Shown: positions 8,129 through 14,915 of the stretch, piece by piece | How positions within the stretch are numbered: position 1 is the first letter of the stretch | How the letters are laid out: the number at the start of each line of letters is the position of its first letter | Assembly: GCA_964551435.1 (NCBI GenBank) | Contig: CAZKBS010000001.1 | Location: forward strand, 248,001 to 312,000 | Reading direction: 5' to 3' | DNA from: UBA2020 sp964551435 | GTDB taxonomy: Bacteria > Pseudomonadota > Alphaproteobacteria > Micavibrionales > UBA2020 | DNA: 64,000 nucleotides | Translations under genes and position numbers: made by a program | Notes under the pieces: generated by a model | What the model saw: only the letters and a program-made list of their open reading frames with translations | Database searches by the model: none | What the model was told of the DNA's origin: nothing

Positions 8129-9127
8129 ATGTCACAGGCAAGCCCAACCATCGGCGCGGGGAAAAGCGGCCTTGTTTACAGGCAGGAAGACAACGACGGT
8201 AAAAAGGCGCTGCTGACGCAGCACAAGGGTGCCGCAGCCCCCGCCTACGCCGAAGCAGGCACGATATGGCTTGACGATAGCGCCACGCCGTGGCGGCTGA
8301 AAATTTTCGACGGCAGCGACTGGATTATTCTGGGCGCGCTGCATGCGGGGAATAATTCGTTTTTGCCCTATCAGGGTACATCGGCGCTGCGGCTATGCGC
8401 TTTTGCCGTCGATACAGGCGATGTCAACGCCTGCGCCGTCAGCCCCGTCCCTGCACCGCCGCAGCATCAAAACGGTCAGATGGTGGTTTTAATTCCAGCG
8501 CATGACAACACAGGCGCGGCAACGCTGGCGCTGGGCGGGCTTGAGGTTAAAAATATCGTCACGGATGACGGCAGCGCGCTCGCCAGCGGAAACTTGCGTG
8601 CGGGGCGCGCCTATTTGCTGATATACGACGGCGCGCGGTTTGTGGTGACAAACCCCACGCGCGAGACTGGCCTGCCCGCAGGCAGCATCATTGCCTGCCG
8701 CTATGCGGCGTATAACACCTATGCGAGCCTGACGGCGATGATTCCGCACGATAATACAGTGCCGCAAGCAGGCGAAGGCACGGAGATCCTGAGCATCACA
8801 TTAACCCCGCAAAGCACGTCCAACCGTGTGCGCCTGCGGTTTTCTGGGTTTTGCACGGCATCGGGTAAATTTCCGGCAACGGCGTTTTTGTCCATCGACG
8901 GCGGCGCGGCCGTGCAGGCCGTAACAGCGCTGGGCGACGATGCATCGCAAACGTTGCATCTGGGATTCGAATTCGAACACAGCCCCGGCGATACCGCCGC
9001 CCATACCTATAGCGTGCGCGTCGGGCCGGGCGCCAGCGGCAGCCTGCGCATGAACGGCAGCGCCAGCGCGCGACTGTTCGGCGGCGCGGCGGCGGCAACG
9101 CTTTGCGCCGAAGAAATCAAAGGCTGA
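8129..9127 (+). CDS. Tail fibre-like protein
   Basis: A 332-residue protein with an AAGGAG ribosome site, directly after the tip protein. The N-terminus includes AGTIWLDDSATPWRLKIFDGSDW, a motif common at the start of phage fibre and adhesin proteins. The remainder is strand-rich and Gly/Ala/Thr-rich. It has no enzymatic motif I recognise. By position it is a receptor-binding fibre or side subunit. This part usually determines target range and is often the most divergent part of such clusters. Confidence 0.6.
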   Translation: MSQASPTIGAGKSGLVYRQEDNDGKKALLTQHKGAAAPAYAEAGTIWLDDSATPWRLKIFDGSDWIILGALHAGNNSFLPYQGTSALRLCAFAVDTGDVNACAVSPVPAPPQHQNGQMVVLIPAHDNTGAATLALGGLEVKNIVTDDGSALASGNLRAGRAYLLIYDGARFVVTNPTRETGLPAGSIIACRYAAYNTYASLTAMIPHDNTVPQAGEGTEILSITLTPQSTSNRVRLRFSGFCTASGKFPATAFLSIDGGAAVQAVTALGDDASQTLHLGFEFEHSPGDTAAHTYSVRVGPGASGSLRMNGSASARLFGGAAAATLCAEEIKG

Positions 9128-9140
9128 GGAGCAAGCACGC

Positions 9141-9368
9141 ATGAGCATGGAAACCCTGCCACTGCTGACCTTGCCCGTGACGCTGATCGCGCACCTGGTC
9201 GGCACGGTCTGGTGGGCAGCGTCGCTGAGCCGCCGCGTCGATTACATCGAAAAATGGATCGCCCACCACGAACATACCGCCGAGCGTCTGGCAGCGCTCG
9301 AACAGCGCATTGACCATCTGCACGACGGTATCCAGCGCATCGAACTTTTTTTACATCAGCGCAGCTAA
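9141..9368 (+). CDS. Small membrane coiled-coil protein in the lysis region
   Basis: A 75-residue protein with one hydrophobic N-terminal helix (LLTLPVTLIAHLVGTVWWAAS), then a charged coiled coil (RLAALEQRIDHLHDGIQRIELF). It resembles small phage membrane proteins near lysis genes (DUF2730-like in layout), but I cannot assign a family. It has a GGAG site and closely follows the fibre gene. It could be an accessory holin or an assembly factor. Confidence 0.55.
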   Translation: MSMETLPLLTLPVTLIAHLVGTVWWAASLSRRVDYIEKWIAHHEHTAERLAALEQRIDHLHDGIQRIELFLHQRS

Positions 9369-9392
9369 CCGCCACATCACAAGGACGCCATC

Positions 9393-9869
9393 ATGAATCA
9401 TTTTTTCATGCCACGGGGTATTCGCAACAATAACCCCGGCAATATCCGCCTGTCTCCCACGCGCTGGCAGGGACAAAAAGACGTGCAGCTGGATACGTCA
9501 TTTGTCGAATTTACAGCGCCTGTCTGGGGCCTGCGCGCGATGATGCGGCTTTTGCTGACGTATCACGTCAAATACGGGCTGGACACAGTCGAAAGCATCA
9601 TCAACCGCTGGGCGCCGCCGCACGAGAACGCGACGGATCATTATATTTACAGCGTCGCCCGGCATATCAAAAAGTCACGTCGCGACAGGCTGGACATGTT
9701 CGACCCCGCCTTGATGATTGCGCTGTGCGAAGCCATCACGCGGCACGAAAACGGCGCCCCGCCCGCAGGGGAGCCGCCGTTCTGGTACACACCAGCGCTT
9801 TATGCCGAGGCAGCGGCGATGCTGCCGCAAATATCAACCCCTACCCCTGACAGAAAGGCGAGAACATGA
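9393..9869 (+). CDS. P5-like structural/muralytic protein, probable endolysin
   Basis: A 158-residue protein starting near RGIRNNNPGNIRLSPTRWQG, the hallmark of the phage 'structural protein P5' and transglycosylase-like family that cuts peptidoglycan. A second conserved part reads GLRAMMRLLLTYHVKYGLDTV, followed by INRWAPPHENATDHYI. No signal peptide is present, so release would need the holin-like gene downstream. The AAGGAC ribosome site supports the start at 9393. Its stop overlaps the next ATG (ATGA at 9866), as expected for a lysis cassette. Confidence 0.75.
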   Translation: MNHFFMPRGIRNNNPGNIRLSPTRWQGQKDVQLDTSFVEFTAPVWGLRAMMRLLLTYHVKYGLDTVESIINRWAPPHENATDHYIYSVARHIKKSRRDRLDMFDPALMIALCEAITRHENGAPPAGEPPFWYTPALYAEAAAMLPQISTPTPDRKART

Positions 9870-10078
9870 AAAAGTTTCTGGATTTCCTGCTGGCGCGCGC
9901 GCGTGAAAGATCGACATGGCTGGGGCTGGTATCGGTGGCGACGGCGCTTGGGATTGTGCTGAGCGAATTTCAGATTGAGGCGGTGATTGCCGCAGGCATG
10001 TCGCTGGCCGGGGTCATTACCGCCTTCACCGGCGATGACAAAGACGGCGGCAATACCGGCGGCGGGGCACCGGCATGA
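9866..10078 (+). CDS. Holin-like membrane protein
   Basis: A 70-residue protein: a basic N-terminus (MKKFLDFLLARARERSTW), a hydrophobic segment (LGLVSVATALGIVLSEF), a second one (AVIAAGMSLAGVITAF), and a charged Gly/Asp-rich tail. Two membrane helices with a hydrophilic end fit small phage holins, which open the inner membrane for the endolysin. It is coupled on both sides (ATGA at 9866 and at 10075). The holin call rests on topology and synteny; there is no diagnostic motif. Confidence 0.65.
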   Translation: MKKFLDFLLARARERSTWLGLVSVATALGIVLSEFQIEAVIAAGMSLAGVITAFTGDDKDGGNTGGGAPA

Positions 10079-10278
10079 GCGGCTGGATAGCCGTGCTGGC
10101 GATTGCCCTGCTGGTCGGGGCACTCGGCGCCGCCGCGTGGCGCGGCGGGGCGGCATCCGAAAGGCAAAAGCGCACGGAGGAAAACAGCCATGACAGTTTT
10201 AAAGCGCATGCTGTGCGCGATCGTCTGCGGCATGATGATGATTTTGCAAAGCGGGTGCGCGCACGTTTCACCCGCTAG
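10075..10278 (+). CDS. Inner-membrane spanin (Rz-like)
   Basis: A 67-residue protein with a single N-terminal anchor (IAVLAIALLVGALGAAAW) and a highly charged periplasmic part (SERQKRTEENSHDSFKAHAVRDRLRHDDDF). This is the layout of an inner-membrane spanin subunit, which joins with an outer-membrane lipoprotein to fuse the membranes at the end of lysis. It is shorter than classical Rz. The lipoprotein gene starting at 10190 is embedded in it in another frame, the usual Rz/Rz1 arrangement, which strengthens the call. Confidence 0.7.
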   Translation: MSGWIAVLAIALLVGALGAAAWRGGAASERQKRTEENSHDSFKAHAVRDRLRHDDDFAKRVRARFTR

Positions 10279-10399
10279 TTTTTGCGCGCTTTATATCCCC
10301 GTCTATACAAGTGCGGAGGACAGCACGGAGACGCGTGCGCAGGCAGATAGCAACAACGCCGTCTGGCTCGCGCTTTGCACGCGCGAGGGAGCAGATTAA
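10190..10399 (+). CDS. Outer-membrane spanin lipoprotein (Rz1-like), nested
   Basis: A 69-residue lipoprotein starting at the ATG at 10190 with a GGAGG site, in a different frame from the Rz-like gene it overlaps by 89 bases. The signal peptide (LKRMLCAIVCGMMMILQSGC) ends in an LQSGC-type lipobox. The mature part contains the ALYIPVYTSAEDSTETRAQA pattern seen in phage o-spanin-like lipoproteins. A longer in-frame start at 10103 lacks a signal and is rejected. It is the last gene of the lysis cassette, and its stop overlaps the stop of the opposing ankyrin gene. Confidence 0.75.
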   Translation: MTVLKRMLCAIVCGMMMILQSGCAHVSPASFCALYIPVYTSAEDSTETRAQADSNNAVWLALCTREGAD

Positions 10400-11004
10400 A
10401 TACCGCCGTAGATGGCGTGGTGCTGCATGACTTTGAGCAGCGTGCGTTCCAGCGTTTTGTGGTTACCGCGCGCCGCGTGGTCGCGGGCGGTCTGGCCGCG
10501 GCCATCTTCGGCCAGCACATCAATACCGGCGGCAATCAGGATGCCCGCCATCTGCATGTCGCCGCGCGCCGCCGCGATATGCAGCAGACCCTGCCCCGTC
10601 AGACGGTCGGTCACATCGATATTCGCGCCCTGTGCAATCAGGTACGCGGCCATATCGGCATGGCCCTGCTGTACGGCGCAGAAAAGCGCGGTGTAGCCAA
10701 AGGGATGAATGGGCGCATCAAGCAGCGCGCCCGCCGAGAGCAGAAACTGCGCCATATCGATTTTGCCAGCGGCGGCGGCTTCGTGCAGCGGACGGCGGCC
10801 TTCGTCATCGGCGTGGTCGATATCAAGACCGGCATCGAACAAAGCTTCGACACTGAGCGTGTCGCCTTCGCGGGCGAGGTCATGCATGAGACTTTGGCCG
10901 AGAAGCCCCGCGGGGCGGGTGCGGCCTAGCAGCGCGGCCAGATCCGGCGTATCCAGATTGAAGTTATGGGCCAGAAGGTCGGTGGTGACAGTGGGAGGCG
11001 TCAT
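10396..11004 (-). CDS. Ankyrin repeat protein 1
   Basis: A 202-residue protein with about four ankyrin repeats, for example GRRPLHEAAAAGKIDMAQFL, GYTALFCAVQQGHADMAAYL and GQGLLHIAAARGDMQMAGIL. No signal peptide or membrane segment is seen, so it is probably cytoplasmic unless exported by an unrecognised route. A strong AAGGAG site precedes the ATG, and a perfect -10 (TATAAT) lies at 11058-11063. It converges on the lysis cassette with overlapping stop codons and no terminator between. It lacks the C-terminal module shared by five of its neighbours. Confidence 0.88.
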   Translation of the reverse strand: MTPPTVTTDLLAHNFNLDTPDLAALLGRTRPAGLLGQSLMHDLAREGDTLSVEALFDAGLDIDHADDEGRRPLHEAAAAGKIDMAQFLLSAGALLDAPIHPFGYTALFCAVQQGHADMAAYLIAQGANIDVTDRLTGQGLLHIAAARGDMQMAGILIAAGIDVLAEDGRGQTARDHAARGNHKTLERTLLKVMQHHAIYGGI

Positions 11005-11057
11005 CGCAAGCTCCTTTCGTCTTCACGGGCGAAACACTATATCTGGTAGATGGCTTT

Positions 11058-11063
11058 ATTATA
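11058..11063 (-). promoter_or_regulatory. -10 element of ankyrin gene 1
   Basis: TATAAT on the - strand, about 55 bases from the ATG at 11004. The -35 region is poorly matched, so an activator may be needed. Confidence 0.45.
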
Positions 11064-11297
11064 CACCACAACATCGTGAATAAAAAGTTAACGACGCCTA
11101 TATTTCGCTCGTTGAATCAAGGCTTTAGCTTTTCATATTTCGGCGCGTTCTGTGCAGTCAAAGCGGTATTTCGTTATCGAATGATAAAAAATATCCGCGC
11201 CAAAGATTCCGGATTTGAATCACTTACCCCGCTTTGTTCATGTAGCGCTTCGGGTGATGTCTGCCTGCCCGCACACCGTCAAAATCGGCAGGTTCCG

Positions 11298-11319
11298 TTT
11301 TAAAAAATATTTTTTAAAA
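11298..11319. repeat. Perfect 22-bp AT palindrome
   Basis: The sequence runs T4 A6 T A T6 A4 and equals its own reverse complement over 22 bases. It lies 15 bases downstream of the stop of ankyrin gene 2. It lacks the GC stem of a standard terminator, so it may be a weak terminator or a protein-binding site. Confidence 0.6.
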
Positions 11320-11334
11320 TGCGTTTTTTCGCGC

Positions 11335-11856
11335 CTAGCCCGGGCCGCAGCTGGTTGTACCGCCCTTGGGCTTTCGCGATTTGGATGCGGCGGCATCATC
11401 CGCACCTTTTACATGATCACGCAAAACAACATCGCGCATCGGTGCCGGCGTCATCACGGCAATCGCCATGCCGCCCATGGGCATCGCGCTTGCGGCGGCA
11501 ATCATCGCTTCCTGTTTTTTGGCTTCAAGTTCGCGCAGGCTGCGCGCAAGCGCCTTGTAGCCGAGCTTTTCCGCATGTTCGCGCAGCGTGAGCCCCGCCT
11601 GTTTTGCGAAAATGTCGGCGCCGGTTTCCAGCAGGGTTTGCAGCACTTTCATGTTCTGCGCCTGAAGCGCGATGTGCAGCGGCAGTTCGCCCGATTTGTT
11701 TTTGACATTCGGATCGGCGCCGATGTCCAGAAATTCGCGCACCGTATCCACATCGCCCGTTTTAACGGCGCGCGTCAGATAGGTTTCCCCTTCAAGTCCC
11801 GGTTTGTCGACTGCGCTGCCGACGCGGGCGCGGTTGAAAAAACGTTTCAGCGACAT
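11335..11856 (-). CDS. Ankyrin repeat protein 2
   Basis: A 173-residue protein from the ATG at 11856 (GGAG nearby), preferred over an ATG at 11973 that adds an unlike N-terminus. It contains two to three repeats: GETYLTRAVKTGDVDTVREFLDIGADPNVKNKSG, GELPLHIALQAQNMKVLQTL and a degenerate third. The C-terminus is Ala/Met-rich (MIAAASAMPMGGMAIAVM), then charged, ending Cys-Gly-Pro-Gly. No secretion signal is seen. The Met/Ala/Gly segment is unusual for an ankyrin protein and might insert in or lie on a membrane. Confidence 0.82.
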   Translation of the reverse strand: MSLKRFFNRARVGSAVDKPGLEGETYLTRAVKTGDVDTVREFLDIGADPNVKNKSGELPLHIALQAQNMKVLQTLLETGADIFAKQAGLTLREHAEKLGYKALARSLRELEAKKQEAMIAAASAMPMGGMAIAVMTPAPMRDVVLRDHVKGADDAAASKSRKPKGGTTSCGPG

Positions 11857-11992
11857 GGTGCGCTCCAGTTTTATTGACGGGTCAAAATTAAAATCACGAA
11901 TGGGAGTATCTTGGGCAATCGCGCCGCGTTTCGCAACAAAAAGCATGTTTTGAGTGTCCGAAAGACACATCATGAAATTTTATTGCCCGCTG

Positions 11993-12018
11993 TTTTAAAA
12001 TATTCTTTCAAAACGGGA
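11993..12018 (+). repeat. Short AT-rich repeat, copy 1
   Basis: The sequence TTTTAAAATATTC followed by TTTCA and ACGG closely matches 13625-13650 (13 identical bases, one indel, then TTTCA..ACGG). Both copies lie in 5' regions inside the ankyrin array. The role is unknown. Confidence 0.4.
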
Positions 12019-12116
12019 GGGTTTTTCGTATTGACTCCCCAGCTCCTGCGCGTAAGCTGCTTGCATTCAAGAAACGACAAGGCCCGCCAGAGGCCGTTTT
12101 GCAAGGAGACACGCCC

Positions 12117-12575
12117 GTGAATTTCGGATTCAATCCCCCCGATCCCGATGCCGTCAAAGAGGCGATGAACCGCCTGAAAGATGTTTTCGCGAAAGCCGCC
12201 GCCGCCGATACAGGCAGCGCGCAGCCGCTGTTCCAGAAACTGAGCGACAGCTTCAACAGCGCCGTTGATGCCGCGCTTGACCTGCAGAACAAAAACCCCG
12301 GCATGGATCCGCGTCAGGCGATGATGCAGCTGATGCCGACCCTGATGCAGGTACAATCCTCAATGAACCGCCTGCAGCAGGCTGCGCGCACCAATCCGCA
12401 GGCCGCCCAAGCGCTGCAAGAACTGATGACCGATATGCGCAGCGAAATGAGCGCGCTTCTCGGCGGCATGCCCGGTTTCCCCGGTCAAGGCCCCGCGACG
12501 CCGCCCAAGCCGCCGGCACCGCCGAAAGGCCCCGCGCCGCGCAAACCCGGCCGTGACGGTTCGCATGACTTGTAA
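12117..12575 (+). CDS. Unknown helical protein with Pro-rich tail
   Basis: A 152-residue protein from a GTG at 12117 with a strong AAGGAGA site. An N-terminal segment (NPPDPDAVKEAMNRLKDVF) leads into helices (LMPTLMQVQSSMNRLQQAA; QALQELMTDMRSEMSALLGG), then a Pro/Lys/Gly-rich tail (PPKPPAPPKGPAPRKPGR). I recognise no family. It is transcribed against its ankyrin neighbours and followed by a good terminator, so it is a separate unit. A possible -35/-10 (TTGACT at 12031, TAAGCT at 12053, 16-base spacing) precedes it. Pro-rich tails also end several nearby ankyrin proteins. Confidence 0.75.
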   Translation: MNFGFNPPDPDAVKEAMNRLKDVFAKAAAADTGSAQPLFQKLSDSFNSAVDAALDLQNKNPGMDPRQAMMQLMPTLMQVQSSMNRLQQAARTNPQAAQALQELMTDMRSEMSALLGGMPGFPGQGPATPPKPPAPPKGPAPRKPGRDGSHDL

Positions 12576-12600
12576 TCACGCTGCCGCAGCGTGATAAAAG

Positions 12601-12638
12601 AAAAAGCCCCTGTCCCCATTGCGGGCAGGGGCTTTTTT
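12601..12638 (+). terminator. Rho-independent terminator
   Basis: AAAAAGCCCCTGTCC pairs with GGGCAGGGGCTTTTTT around a short loop. It ends the transcript of the Pro-tailed helical gene at 12117. Confidence 0.88.
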
Positions 12639-12714
12639 CATGGATATAACGCGCGGACAGGCGCTTGACCGCGCGGTGATGGCGCGGGATTATGCAACGC
12701 AGGAGAAAACGGAC

Positions 12715-13053
12715 ATGGTGCAAATTCGCAAACAAGGCAACAAGACCACGTGGGTTTTGGAAGAGGACAGCCTGTCCGGCCGTCTGGGCGAACTTGGCAA
12801 AATTTTCAACTACCACAGCCGCGAAGAAGGTGACCGCATGGATATCCGCTTCATGGCCGAAACGCTGGCCATGCAGACGGAAACGCTGGCGCATATGGCG
12901 CGCCAACAGGAAGAAGAAATCGAACGCCTGCGCCGCGTCGAGCGCGCGCTGGAAGAACTGCGCGCCGAATTCAAAGCCTATGTCCAAAAAATGGATACGC
13001 CGGGCGGCACGCTCGATAAACCGGCGATACGTCCGCCATCGGCGAAAAAATAA
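12715..13053 (+). CDS. Small unknown coiled-coil protein
   Basis: A 112-residue protein from the ATG at 12715 with an AGGAGA site; upstream ATGs lie in or right after the terminator and are rejected. The N-terminus is basic (MVQIRKQGNKTTWVLEE), followed by a long coiled coil (MARQQEEEIERLRRVERALEELRAEFKAYV), and ends in IRPPSAKK. No signal or membrane segment is seen, and no family is recognised. The coiled coil suggests oligomerisation. Confidence 0.65.
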   Translation: MVQIRKQGNKTTWVLEEDSLSGRLGELGKIFNYHSREEGDRMDIRFMAETLAMQTETLAHMARQQEEEIERLRRVERALEELRAEFKAYVQKMDTPGGTLDKPAIRPPSAKK

Positions 13054-13066
13054 ACGTCTTTATTGT

Positions 13067-13288
13067 CTAGGCCTGCAGATGACGCTGCAAATGCAGCGGC
13101 CGCAGCGCAGGCTTTTTCTGCAAGTCACGCTCTTCGATATTCGCCAGGGACAAAGCACGGCGCAGGTCTGCCGCGTTTTCTAAAAAGAATCGCACGCGCC
13201 CCTGATCGGGGTGCGGCTGTTGAAGTTCCCATGCCAGTTCGCGGGTTTCGTAAGATTCTTCGTTAAAGGTCTTATCCAGCTGTCCCAT
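13067..13288 (-). CDS. Small unknown protein
   Basis: A 73-residue acidic protein with a good AAGGAG site before the ATG at 13288. The sequence includes RELAWELQQPHPDQGRVRFF and ADLRRALSLANIEERDLQ, which are helical and charged. No family is recognised. It converges with the coiled-coil gene at 12715. The ribosome site is the main evidence that it is real. Confidence 0.6.
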   Translation of the reverse strand: MGQLDKTFNEESYETRELAWELQQPHPDQGRVRFFLENAADLRRALSLANIEERDLQKKPALRPLHLQRHLQA

Positions 13289-13464
13289 GCCGTTTGCATC
13301 TCCTTGACGTTATCAAACAATTTTACCGCCGGCAGCAGGCACGCGCGGCGGGGAGGTCTCTTAAATATCTGCGATTAAATCGTTTTCCGGCGATATCATG
13401 TCGCACGTCAGTTCGTTTTGCATCTTCAAACCCGCCCAGCGGGCGGTCATTTTAGTCTTATCCT

Positions 13465-13480
13465 TTGAGTGTATGCTCAA
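13465..13480. promoter_or_regulatory. Inverted repeat, possible TetR-type operator
   Basis: TTGAG and CTCAA arms, 5 bp each, around a 6-base centre. It lies 185 bases before the TetR-type gene. The operator role is inferred from symmetry and position only. Confidence 0.3.
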
Positions 13481-13624
13481 TTTATGAAAAGAACCTTAAA
13501 CATCGAAAATACCGAAAAGCCTACGAAACATTGCATTTATACGCGCTTCTGTCTATATACGCCCATGGCCCTCTTGATGGCGCGCGCGCATATCGCGCAG
13601 CTGGCGTAGGTGTTCGGGGGTATA

Positions 13625-13650
13625 TTTTAAAATATTCATTTCAGCACGGA
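13625..13650 (+). repeat. Short AT-rich repeat, copy 2
   Basis: TTTTAAAATATTC, one extra base, then TTTCA..ACGG, matching 11993-12018. This copy runs into the ribosome site of the TetR-type gene. Confidence 0.4.
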
Positions 13651-13664
13651 GGAGATTAAAACAT

Positions 13665-14246
13665 ATGGGGCGCAAACTGGAATTCTGCCGCGACAAAGCC
13701 CTCCATACTGCCATGGAAAGTTTCTGGGCGCAGGGATATGAACATACATCCATGCGCGACCTTGCGGCCAAGCTCGGCCTGCATCTCGGCTCTGTCTACA
13801 ACGCGCTCGGCGACAAGGAAAAAGTTTTTGAATCCGCGCTGAAGCTGCATTTCGACGAATACGTCCGCCCCGAGATGGAGCGTCTGGCCAGCGCTGAAAA
13901 CCCGATCGCCGCGATGGATGCGCTGATGTCGCGCGTGATTGACGAATGCGACGAAGAAAACGGCCCGCGCTGCTTTATCATCAATTCTCTGCTGGAAATC
14001 ACCTCCATCAACGACAGCGTCAGCCAACTGCTCAAAGACTACATGGTGATGATGGAACAAAATTATGTGCTGTGCCTGACGCGCGCGCGCGATATGGGCC
14101 AAATCCCTGCCAGCGCCGATGTAAACGCGCTGTCGCATTTTTTCATGGGTGTGCTGTTTTCACTCCGCACCATGGGCAAGCTGAAAGTGCCGCGCGCGCA
14201 TCTGAAGGATGTTCAGGCCTGCACGCTGCGCGCCCTCGCCGCCTGA
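13665..14246 (+). CDS. TetR/AcrR-family transcriptional regulator
   Basis: A 193-residue repressor. The N-terminal helix-turn-helix covers roughly residues 12-55 (ALHTAMESFWAQGYEHTSM, then LAAKLGLHLGSVYNALGDKE), the classic TetR DNA-binding pattern. The C-terminal ligand domain contains the conserved CFIINSLLEI segment. It has a GGAGGAG site and is followed by its own terminator. No pump or enzyme gene is next to it, so the target is not obvious; it may regulate itself or the surrounding ankyrin genes. Confidence 0.92.
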   Translation: MGRKLEFCRDKALHTAMESFWAQGYEHTSMRDLAAKLGLHLGSVYNALGDKEKVFESALKLHFDEYVRPEMERLASAENPIAAMDALMSRVIDECDEENGPRCFIINSLLEITSINDSVSQLLKDYMVMMEQNYVLCLTRARDMGQIPASADVNALSHFFMGVLFSLRTMGKLKVPRAHLKDVQACTLRALAA

Positions 14247-14261
14247 CAACAACAAGCGAAG

Positions 14262-14294
14262 TGAAAAGCCCCGCCAGTTTCGGCGGGGCTTTTT
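14262..14294 (+). terminator. Rho-independent terminator after the TetR-type gene
   Basis: AAAAGCCCCGCC pairs with GGCGGGGCTTTTT around AGTTTC, followed by a T-rich tail. Confidence 0.87.
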
Positions 14295-14327
14295 CTTTTT
14301 GTGTGGCGTTGAAAATAAAATCCGCGC

Positions 14328-14915
14328 TCACAGCCGCGGCGGCGGGTCTTTCGGGCGCGCACCAGGCGGCAACGGACGATCAAGATAATTTTGATAAAGA
14401 TGAGCCATCGCTTTATTCGGCGTTTCTTCGGCCTGCACTGCGGTCAGAAGCTCCCGCACCACCTTGCCCGCCTCTTTTGCAGAGGCAAGGATCATGGCGA
14501 TCATCGGCTCGTCTTTTTTATCGTGCGCGGTGCGCAGCGCTTTGTAATCCTGCCGTGCCGGATCGGCGCCGTGTTCCAGCAGCAGCGCCGCGGCGGCATG
14601 ATGGCCGCCAGTTACGGCGCGTATCAGCGCTTCGCCATCCTTGGCATTGACATCGACGCCGCCATGGCGGAACAGCAGCTGCAGCATGCCGGTATGCCCG
14701 CCGTTGGCTGCCCAGCGCAACGCGAAATTATCGCGCGAAGCGATATCGACTTTCTTTTCGCTCAGCAGAAATTCGGCGCGCCAGAGCTTGCCGACAAGCG
14801 CGGCATAGTGGAAATCTTCTTCCAGCTCTTTTTTCTCGCGTCCGGGCAGCCAGACGCTGCGCCAGAAACGGTCGCCCAATGTCGGCTTATACGGGTTGCG
14901 CGGTGTTGGTTTCAT
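14328..14915 (-). CDS. Ankyrin repeat protein 3
   Basis: A 195-residue protein with three or so repeats (DNFALRWAANGGHTGMLQLL, GEALIRAVTGGHHAAAALLLEHGADPARQ). The N-terminus is basic (MKPTPRNPYKPTLGDRFWRS), and the C-terminus is Pro-rich, ending DPPPRL. Its ATG overlaps the stop of ankyrin gene 4 (ATGA), so the two are translated as a unit. It is the distal gene of the - strand operon running from about 20,994 or 22,300. Confidence 0.85.
   Translation of the reverse strand: MKPTPRNPYKPTLGDRFWRSVWLPGREKKELEEDFHYAALVGKLWRAEFLLSEKKVDIASRDNFALRWAANGGHTGMLQLLFRHGGVDVNAKDGEALIRAVTGGHHAAAALLLEHGADPARQDYKALRTAHDKKDEPMIAMILASAKEAGKVVRELLTAVQAEETPNKAMAHLYQNYLDRPLPPGARPKDPPPRL

Larger units (their letters stand above)
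11005..11334. other. Intergenic stretch without a gene
   Basis: About 330 bases between ankyrin genes 1 and 2. It contains the promoter of ankyrin gene 1 (TATAAT on the - strand at 11058-11063, weak -35) and a perfect AT palindrome at 11298-11319. Small open frames here lack a ribosome site and any family resemblance, so I call no gene. Confidence 0.6.
13289..13664. other. Regulatory stretch upstream of the TetR gene
   Basis: About 375 bases with no convincing gene. It holds an inverted repeat TTGAG-TGTATG-CTCAA at 13465-13480, a possible operator for the TetR-type protein, and the second copy of the AT-rich repeat at 13625-13650 just before the tetR-like ribosome site. The frame 13465-13659 starts at a TTG without a ribosome site and is not called. 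Confidence 0.5.

Noticed and set aside
13465..13659. A 64-residue frame upstream of the TetR gene
   Set aside because: It starts at TTG, has no ribosome site, lies in a regulatory stretch and has no protein-like pattern.
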